From Phyto melanocephala (lineage: Eukaryota; Arthropoda; Insecta; Diptera; Rhinophoridae), in assembly GCA_941918925.1 (NCBI GenBank), contig OW799233.1:153740845-153804844 (forward strand): a stretch of DNA of 64,000 nt. The letters are read 5' to 3'. A model generated the notes under the pieces. It was not told the origin of the DNA. It ran no database searches and worked only from the letters and a program-made list of their open reading frames with translations. Made by a program: the position numbers and the translations under genes. Of the stretch, positions 57,501 through 64,000 are shown in pieces. The number at the start of each line of letters is the position of its first letter. Position 1 is the stretch's first letter.

Positions 57501-58076
57501 CCGGAAAATCAATGTGCCACGCCCACTTTTACGCCCACCTCCCATATAACGTTTTAACTAAAATTCATATAATTTCTCTATTAATAAAGATTTTGGAATA
57601 ATAAAGAGCTATATTGAAACACCTAGGTTGGACTCATTCGCAAAAATAACTTTGACACGCCTACTATAACGCCCACTTTTCACGTTATCTACCGTTAATG
57701 AAATTTAAAAGCTCATAAAACCAACAAAATTAGAGGTATGATGATCAAATTTGCTACTTATATCCCCCTAGGCAATATCATTACTGTGCCAGAAAATCAA
57801 TGTGCCACGCCCACTTTTACGCCCACCTCCCATATAACGTTTTAACTAAAATTCATATAATTTCTCTATTAATAAAGATTTTGGAATAATAAAGAGCTAT
57901 ATTGAAACACCTAGGTTGTGCTCATTCGCAAAAACAACTTTGACACGCCCACTATAACGCCCACTTTTTACGTTATCTACCATTAATGAAATTTAAAAGC
58001 TCATAAAACCAACAAAATTAGAGGTATGATGATCAAATTTGCTACATAAAGCCCCCTAGGCAATGTCATTACTTTG
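57501..58076. repeat. Two near-identical 288-bp tandem units in family C
   Basis: The unit starting at 57501 (CCGGAAAATCAATGTGCCAC) recurs at 57789 (CCAGAAAATCAATGTGCCAC) with few differences over about 280 bases. Further diverged units follow to 58440. High similarity of neighbours suggests recent unequal crossover or slippage. Confidence 0.85.
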
Positions 58077-58448
58077 CCAAAACATTTTTGACACGCGTAC
58101 CATAACGCCCACTTTTCACGTTATCTACCGTTAATGAAATTTAAAAGCTCATAAAACCAACAAAATTAGAGGTTTGATGATGAAATTTGCTACATATATC
58201 CTTCTAATTTATGTAATTGTTGTGCTAAAAAGTGATACGCCCACTTTGACGCCTACCTCCCATATAAAAGTTTATCTCAAATTCATGTAATTTCTCTATT
58301 GACAAAGTTTTTGGGAAAATAAAGGACTATATTAAAATATCTAAGTTGTATTTATTAGCAGAAACTTTATTGACACGCCTACTTTAACGCCAACTTTCAT
58401 TGAAAGACTACATTTACAAAAGCATTCTAGTAGCATATCGAAGTTATA

Positions 58449-59086
58449 AAGGGTGGTTAAATTTTAAGGGCCGATGTTGAAATTAAATAAAACACATATT
58501 ATTTAAGAAACTATTATCATTTCTTTTTATAATGATAATATTTGTATGGTTCAATTATGTATTTAACAAAATTATGGGCAAAAGGGCCCCCTCAACTTGG
58601 CGTCACTCCTCTATGTGATGGTCCAAATTTTCAATGACAATATTTATGCTCAATTGTTGGGCATGATGATGAGTCGAGGTTGACTGCTCTTTTGCTTAAC
58701 TATCGAAAAAAACAGTAATGGTTCCCATTCAACGAACTAAGGAGGCATTCACAGATTTGCTAACATTTTTACTGACCTGTTTTGCAGAAATTTAAATATT
58801 TTTTTACAATTCTCCCGATTGTGGACGAATTTATAATTGTTCAAATTCGTCCACAATCGGGAGAATTGTAAAAAAGAATCAAAAAGTGCACAAAATGCAT
58901 TTTGATTTGAACGCCCATTTAAAAAAAAACCTGAATAACTTTAAAGCGTTGCTCATTTGCGTATATTTTCACGGATCAAATTGAGTAAGTTTGAGATTGA
59001 GAAATGTTAAATGAAATACAGAAAACAAATTTAAAAACTAGGTATAGTTCACCTTAAACATGAGCCCTTAAAATTTAACCACCCTC
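58449..59086 (-). mobile_element. Internally deleted mariner/Tc-like element with internal palindrome
   Basis: Ends AGGGTGGTTAAATTTTAAGG and CCTTAAAATTTAACCACCCT, TA just outside both. On the minus strand it parallels 20146-20737, including the HTH remnant region and the shared downstream block. At 58808-58869 TACAATTCTCCCGATTGTGG continues ACGAATTT, and its reverse complement follows after 11 bases, a duplication absent from the other copy. It lies in the family C body, between TCGAAGTTATAA and CTACAAAG. Confidence 0.87.
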
Positions 59087-59330
59087 TACAAAGAAAGTGA
59101 TACATATTTTATTATAAAGAAATTATTCCATAATGATTAACAAAATAATAAATATTGTGCTTTAAATGTACACAAAATTGGTGGTGGGTATAAAAGATTC
59201 GGCACAGCCGAATATAGTGCTCTTACTTGTTTATGGGATGAATGGTGATACAAACAATTGTTATTGCATGACTACACGTTGTGAAGGGTATATAAGATTC
59301 GGCACGGCCGAATATAGCACTGTTACTTGT

Positions 59331-60197
59331 TTTATTATACCGAGTATTACGAAAAATTATTTAACTTTCTATTTCTATAATGAAAAGACACAAATTATCA
59401 CGTTAAACTTGTGTGTGGTGACTTCCAAAACATTCTAAACACATAAAAGGCTCTTGTGGACAATCCGGTCAATACGTGTATACCCTTTTTGCCTTCTTTC
59501 TGGCGATCTCTCTCCCTTCCATCTGTTTTATTCTAAAATAACATTAAGTATATATTCGACGTACTTTTGTATTACTTGCGTTTAATTTAGATTTAGAATA
59601 TGAATATTGTTGGATTCCGTAAAAAATATTACGTAAGTAAATACTACTGAAAGTAGCCTAAATTCTAATATTAAAGTTTTCGAAGAAATTACGCCAAAAA
59701 AATTATGTGGCCCGCAACATCTTATTTGCTAAAAGTATCTTGGCAGTCAATGTGTTAAATAAATTTTATTCTTTTATGTTAGAGATTTCACGCACCCTTA
59801 TCCCATTTTATTCAATGATTCTGATAAATTGTTAAGTTCTTATTAAAATATTCAGTACGAGGTTTTAAAACTCTAACAGTTTAAATTTCTGAAATATGTC
59901 ATATATTAATTATTTTTTGTATGGGGGTATCACCTGCCGTGCTCCGTTCGTATCGATTCGTAGCTAAAATAAGACAAATGAGATAGAAGTAAAGCACACA
60001 AAGTTCAAATATTGTGGCTGAAATTGTTTTCTATATACATATCTCATTAAATGAATTTTTATTTTGAAGGTGCCACGTCCATTGTTAATTTTTTTGTTTC
60101 ATTTATATTTGCATTGTTTTCTCATTATATCTTCATACAAAGAAATAGTCAGACAATTTTTTTTAATAATCTTTTATAGTCGCTCTTAATACTAATA
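59331..60197. other. A/T-rich gap, no gene seen
   Basis: No coding or repeat structure recognised. Confidence 0.45.
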
Positions 60198-60272
60198 ACA
60201 AGTAAGAGCGCTTTATTCGGCCGTGCCGAATCTTATATACCCTACACAACGTGTAGTCATGCAATAACAGTA

Positions 60273-61048
60273 CACTCAGGTCTTTTTTTATGCGGTATTT
60301 TTTATGCGAATTTGAATTTATGCGGTTTTTAAATATTCAATTTTTTTTTATATAAAAATAATATTTAGATAATTGATAACACTGGGCTTTGATATTTCTG
60401 TTAAGGCTTGTGCTTTCTGTAAAGTTTGTAGATTTCTGTTAAGGTTTGTACTTTCTGTTAATTAATGTGTTTCATGCGAAGACCAGCAGCGATTATTTGA
60501 AATTTGAGATTTTCCTTATAGATTTTGTAAGCAGGCGACGAAGAAATGTTCTAACGTACGTTTGCAGTTTAGTCATTGACAGTTGAATTTTGCATTAAAT
60601 TTAAAATATTTATTGTGGTGGAATTTTACAGAGATTTTTAAATTTTAATTATCGAAGGTGTTGAAGTTTCGCTCCAAAAAGTAAGTGTAATTTTTTTTAT
60701 GGTTTCAATGCTAACATAAAATTTTTGGATTCGATTTTAAGAAATTGAAATGAGAAAAATAAGAAAAAACGACAAGCGATTTCTTTAGAGACCAAAATCG
60801 AAATTTTGGACCGCTTAGCAAATGGAGCTAAAAATAAGGCTCTGGCATACCACTTTAAATTAAACTAGGCGAATCATCAATCAGAGCCATTCAAAACAAA
60901 TGAAATTTCCTTTTTTTATGCGAATTTGATCAATTTTTAATACTTAAATTTCAATTTATGCGATTTTTTTAAATTCCGGAACGTATCCCTAGTTTTTTTA
61001 TGCGGTTTTATGCGGAACGCATCTACCGCATAAAAAAAGACCTGAGTG
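60273..61048 (+). mobile_element. Pogo/Tigger-like element with TA duplication
   Basis: The left end CACTCAGGTCTTTTTTTATG (then CGGTA) and right end TACCGCATAAAAAAAGACCT (then GAGTG) are reverse complements of about 25 bases. TA flanks both (60271-60272, 61049-61050). Subterminal repeats TTTATGCGAATTTGA and TTTATGCGGTTTT occur at both sides. A pogo-type HTH remnant lies inside. TA duplication and the HTH place it in the Tc1/mariner-pogo group. At 776 bp it is internally deleted. Confidence 0.92.
60761..60903 (+). pseudogene. Pogo/Tigger transposase N-terminal HTH remnant
   Basis: From 60761 the frame reads KKKRQAISLETKIEILDRLA, NGAKNKALAYHFKLN, then a stop. One base later GESSIRAIQNK is readable in the next frame. 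The pattern (K.R..-SLE.K..I...--G.K...-A..-....-S.VR.I) is the CENP-B-type/pogo N-terminal helix-turn-helix that binds the terminal repeats. The DDE catalytic domain is absent. One frameshift makes it non-coding now. Confidence 0.85.
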
Positions 61049-61791
61049 TAGTTTGTATCACCATTCATCCCATATGAAATACGTACATACATATAAAAAA
61101 CATACATATATAAAAACATCTTATTGTAAAATTATAAATTTACGTATGTATATATGTTAAAAATAAAATAAAAAAAAAAATTTTAAAACAAATTAAAAAA
61201 AAATTAAAAAAAAAAAATTAAAAAAAAAATATTAATTAAGATATATATAATAAATATAAAACAAAAAAAACATAAAAAAAATTTAAAAAAAATAATAATA
61301 AAAATATAAATAATATATTAAATAAAAAATAAAAAAAAATTTAAAATAAAATATAAAAAAAAATAAAAAAAAAATTTTTTTGGCTCAGCTGGGATTCGAT
61401 GCCACGTTTTCTCTAACCAGTATACACGTTTGTATGTATGTATGTTGTTGTTGTAATGTTGTTTTTGTGAAAAAAAATCGAGGTGGTCGTGGGTTTTTGC
61501 TCATATCTCAGTTGTTTATGTACCGATGTTTCTGATTTTCAATACCGATCTACTCCCGAATATTTATGATATTTTAATACCTCACCCGGGTCCAAGCGAT
61601 GTCGGGGGGCTTCAAGAAGTTGATTTCAACATACACACGGACAGACGGACAGACTGACAGAGCTTGATCGACTCCCCTATTAATAAGCTTTCAGAAAATA
61701 TATACTTTATGGGGTCGGAAATGAAAATTGTAGAAATCACACACGGAATGACAAACCTATATATACTCTTTTTCACTGTGTGAAGGGTATA

Positions 61792-62479
61792 AAAAGACAA
61801 TCGGCTTAGAATAGTTGTTTTTACCTGCATATTTAAACAGAAGTTTTTAATAACATTGAAATAGGCAAAATTTAAAAAGGGTAAACAAAACTTATTCAAC
61901 AAACGGCGATAGATAAAATAAATAGACTAATATTTTCTAAAAATTTCTTCTAATTGTCTTAGACAAAATATCTATTTATGTTTAAAAACAGTTTATTATT
62001 TTACTAATGTTGTTTACTTCACGTATTTGAATGGGTTTTTACAGAGGGAAAACTCTATGTACATATATTTAAACCTTTAAAAATTTAAGAAAAATCATTG
62101 AATCGTTATTTCAGAGCAATTGAACAAAGTTTTAACTAATTGAGAAATTAAGATTTTTTAAATGAGTATATCTCAATTACTCTGAAATATAAGCATGCTT
62201 TTTCTAGACGTATATGAGGGCTTTCATCAGCGATTCAGAAAACTGATGAGAAAGAAGACATTTGTGGTCTTTTTAAAACAAATACATTAATTGTAACTTT
62301 ACAGGAGAAGGTAAAGGCGCAATAGAAATTGTATTATTATAATGTAGGTTCTTCTTTGAAATTGCTGGTAAAATTGTTATTTAAATGTTTGTGTCGAGGT
62401 GTATTTGTGTGAAATGTATTGAAGTCCCTAAAAACTAAATTTTTCTTAGGAAGGACGTGATAGGGTCCTTCTACTTGTG
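61792..62479. other. A/T-rich gap, no gene seen
   Basis: Nothing recognised. ATTGAGAAATTAAGATTTTT/CTCAATTACTCTGAAATA-like words near 62095-62190 form a weak inverted repeat. Confidence 0.4.
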
Positions 62480-62745
62480 ACTATCGAAAAAAAGGCTTTG
62501 TAACGGAAAATAAAGATAACACGCCATCTTTATCGCCTACCTTTCATATAACGCTTTATCTTAAATTCATATAATTTATCTATGGACAAAGTTTTTGGCA
62601 GAATAAACAACTATATTGAAATATCTTAGTTTTATTTATTAGCAGAAACTATATTGACACGCCTACTTTAACGCCCCCTTTCGATAGAAGACTAAATTTA
62701 TGGAAATATTTTACTAACATATCGAAGTTATACAAGAAAGTGCAC
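62480..62745 (+). repeat. Family C fragment
   Basis: AACACGCCATCTTTATCGCC, TTTCATATAACGCTTTATCT, ATATTGACACGCCTACTTTA and ACATATCGAAGTTATA match the body just before the C 3' end (compare 58240-58447). Both ends are missing. Confidence 0.75.
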
Positions 62746-63272
62746 TAACATACGACATACACAATAACATACAATTAGAACGCACAAGTTAACATTTTAC
62801 ACGATTGAGCACGATTGAATGCTCCTTTGAATTGACAACCAGAAAAAAAAGATCAGCAACCAAAATGTAGTTCCTTTACTGCAGCGATGATGTATTTAAT
62901 CCAGAAGTATATAAAAACAATATTTTCCAATTTGTATTCTCTGCTATATCACAGAGTTTTGCCTACAATAAACTATTATTCCTCAAAAAGACACACTGGA
63001 AGGAAATTATCCAAAATTCCTACACCCACAAAAGAAAATAAACCAAAACTTTAATTCGGACCTACGTTAAACATTATTTAAATTTTCCTTACCTATTTCA
63101 CCTTTCAACAAAATTTTACCAAATTTAATTCGGCTTTCTTCTTTACAAAATATGGATCACAACCAGTAGTAAATTATTTGAAAAGGACTAGGCATTAAAT
63201 ATTTGCCTTATAACAATACTGTTTAATTGAAAACTAATCTCTCGAATGAAGAAAATTTTTATAATTTGAAAC
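62746..63272. other. Gap, no gene seen
   Basis: No coding or repeat structure recognised. Confidence 0.4.
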
Positions 63273-63273
63273 A

Positions 63274-63310
63274 AGGCGAATTCAATATCAGGTGATATCA
63301 TCCCTGCAAC
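63274..63310 (+). repeat. Single end related to the 239-490 element
   Basis: CAAGGCGAATTCAATATCAG plus GTG matches the terminal repeat of the element at 239. No matching opposite end is seen before the family A copy at 63646, so it is a solo end or a larger interrupted element. Confidence 0.6.
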
Positions 63311-63645
63311 AAACACAAAAAGGCCAAGAGAATGTCAAAACACAAAATAACTAATTTTTTTACTTTTAATTAAAATTTTATTTGTATAAATTTACGCGAA
63401 AATTTAAAAAAAAATAAGTATTTTTAATTTATAACATAAATTTGTGCCAGTTTATATTACATATTTGTGTTTTATATCACATTTTTCACAACTTTAAATC
63501 ACTAGGAAAACACAGCGGAAATTTTGCTTTTTCTGAATTAAAAACATTGCAAATGTTGTTTATTCAAATTATAAAATGTATTTTTTAAATTTTTTCCCAC
63601 AAATTTTACCACTTTTACAAAAATTTGCAATCAACGCACATAAAA

Positions 63646-64000
63646 ACAAGTAACAGTGCGATATTCGGCCGTGCCGAATCTTAAATACTCTTCACAACGT
63701 GTAGTCATGCAATAACATTTGTTTGTATCACCATTAGGAAATTATAGCGACAAAAGAACATAAAAACTTAGTGCATCCCATATAAAATACGTTCATACGT
63801 ACACGTTAGAATAAATGTGGCATCGAATCCCAGCTGAGCCAAAAAAATTTTATTTTATTTTATTTAATATATTATTTATATTTTATTATTTTTTTTTATA
63901 TTTTTTTTAAATTTTTTTAAAAATTTTTTTTTGTAGTTTTTTTTATTATTTTTTTCTTATTTTTAATATTTTTTTTTGTAATTTTTTTTGTTTGGTATGT
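63646..64000 (-). mobile_element. Family A copy 10, reversed module, cut by window end
   Basis: Head ACAAGTAACAGTGCGATATT with hairpin. An extra 39-base segment (about 63737-63775, GGAAATTATAGCGACAAAAG onward) lies within CACCATT..ATCCCAT. Then ACGTTAGAATAAATGTGGCA, TCGAATCCCAGCTGAGCC and a T-rich tract reach the window end, that is, the reversed module as in copies 2 and 8. The rest of the element lies beyond 64000. Confidence 0.85.

Larger units (their letters stand above)
56901..59230 (+). mobile_element. Family C element inserted in family A copy 8
   Basis: 5' hairpin TTATACCCGCCACC...TGGTGGGGGTATAT; CCGTCCGTCTGTCCGTCTG; TTGAAAATGGGCTAAATCGG; a tandem array of ACGCCCACTTTTACGCCCAC units; then TGGTGGTGGGTATAAAAG and the 3' hairpin TTCGGCACAGCCGAA with tip GCTCTTACTTGT. 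About 2330 bp including an internal mariner derivative. The junction (GTATTT / ATGGGATG against the uninterrupted GTATTTTATATGGGATG) shows no clear duplication, as expected for Helitron/Helentron insertion. Confidence 0.85.
56254..59330 (+). mobile_element. Family A copy 8, reversed module, split by family C
   Basis: 5' TTATACCCTTCACCTGTGGT, core, a (GTCY)n tract of about seven units (56390-56435), then CAGCTGGGATTCGATGCCAC after an A-rich block. This is the reversed module as in copies 2 and 10. At ACGTATTT (56900) the sequence switches to a family C element. It resumes at ATGGGATGAATGGTGATACA (about 59233) through the head hairpin to TGTTACTTGT at 59330. The two A halves together make one copy. 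Confidence 0.88.
60198..61791 (-). mobile_element. Family A copy 9, split by a pogo-like element
   Basis: Head ACAAGTAAGAGCGCTTTATT with hairpin, interrupted at CAATAACAGTA by the 776-bp insertion. It resumes at GTTTGTATCACCATTCATCC (61051). It continues through the A-rich module (61155-61378, standard orientation), CAGCTGGGATTCGATGCCAC, GTCCAAGCGATGTCGGGGGG and (GACA)n to the tail TGTGAAGGGTATA. Joining at the TA restores the head seen in copies 2 and 7. Confidence 0.9.

Overview
This window looks like repeat-dominated, non-coding nuclear DNA from a higher dipteran, most likely a calyptrate fly of blowfly or house-fly type. The evidence is the strong A+T bias, the absence of any recognisable host exon, tRNA or rRNA, and a transposon set typical of these flies. 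No bacterial, operon or CRISPR-like feature is present. Every protein similarity I can recognise belongs to a broken transposable element. The species assignment is inference.

Three repeat systems dominate. (1) A mini-me/DINE-1-like family, called family A, B and C here. One end carries a hairpin (ATTCGGC-loop-GCCGAAT followed by a TTACTTGT-type tip). It has subterminal inverted repeats (TATACCCTTCAC/GTGAAGGGTATA) and an internal (TA)n-core-(GTCY)n block. At least ten family A copies lie at 1039, 14283, 17128, 42523, 50634, 53020, 54141, 56254, 60198 and 63646. Two B copies or fragments and several C copies or fragments are also present. (2) A canonical Helitron family with 5' TC, 3' CTAG and A|T insertion sites (6601, 28676, 31160, 36030). 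One copy keeps the last 74 codons of the Helitron helicase, broken by a stop. (3) IS630/Tc1/mariner relatives: remnants of long copies (1870, 40040), the interrupted 5' end of another (22697), and two sets of internally deleted derivatives (22886 with 36449; 20146 with 58449). In each set both copies share the same internal structure.

Between these lie a 5'-truncated LINE with reverse transcriptase (2600-3790), a second LINE remnant with RNase H and zinc-knuckle-like end (46954-47430), and an 87-bp LINE tail with a 13-bp target duplication (28435). There is also an LTR-PBS-gag fragment of a Ty3/gypsy-type element (39034-39828), a hAT element with 8-bp duplications and a dimerisation-domain remnant (18092-18962), and a pogo/Tigger-like element (60273-61048). 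Several inverted-repeat elements complete the set, three of them with TTA/TAA duplications (16637, 38437, 46047), two with ATT (7930, 45734) and one with an 8-bp duplication (239).

The most informative biology is in the nesting. A mariner derivative sits in a C element that sits in an A element (56254-59330). A pogo element splits an A copy with a clean TA duplication (60198-61791). An inverted-repeat element sits in the terminus of another (111-498). Some family A copies carry their A/T-rich central module in reversed orientation, bounded by CATA/TATG microsatellites, and one copy is 'double-headed'. These give a relative chronology and suggest a recurring internal rearrangement in these elements. 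The remaining gaps are A/T-rich DNA in which I see no gene.
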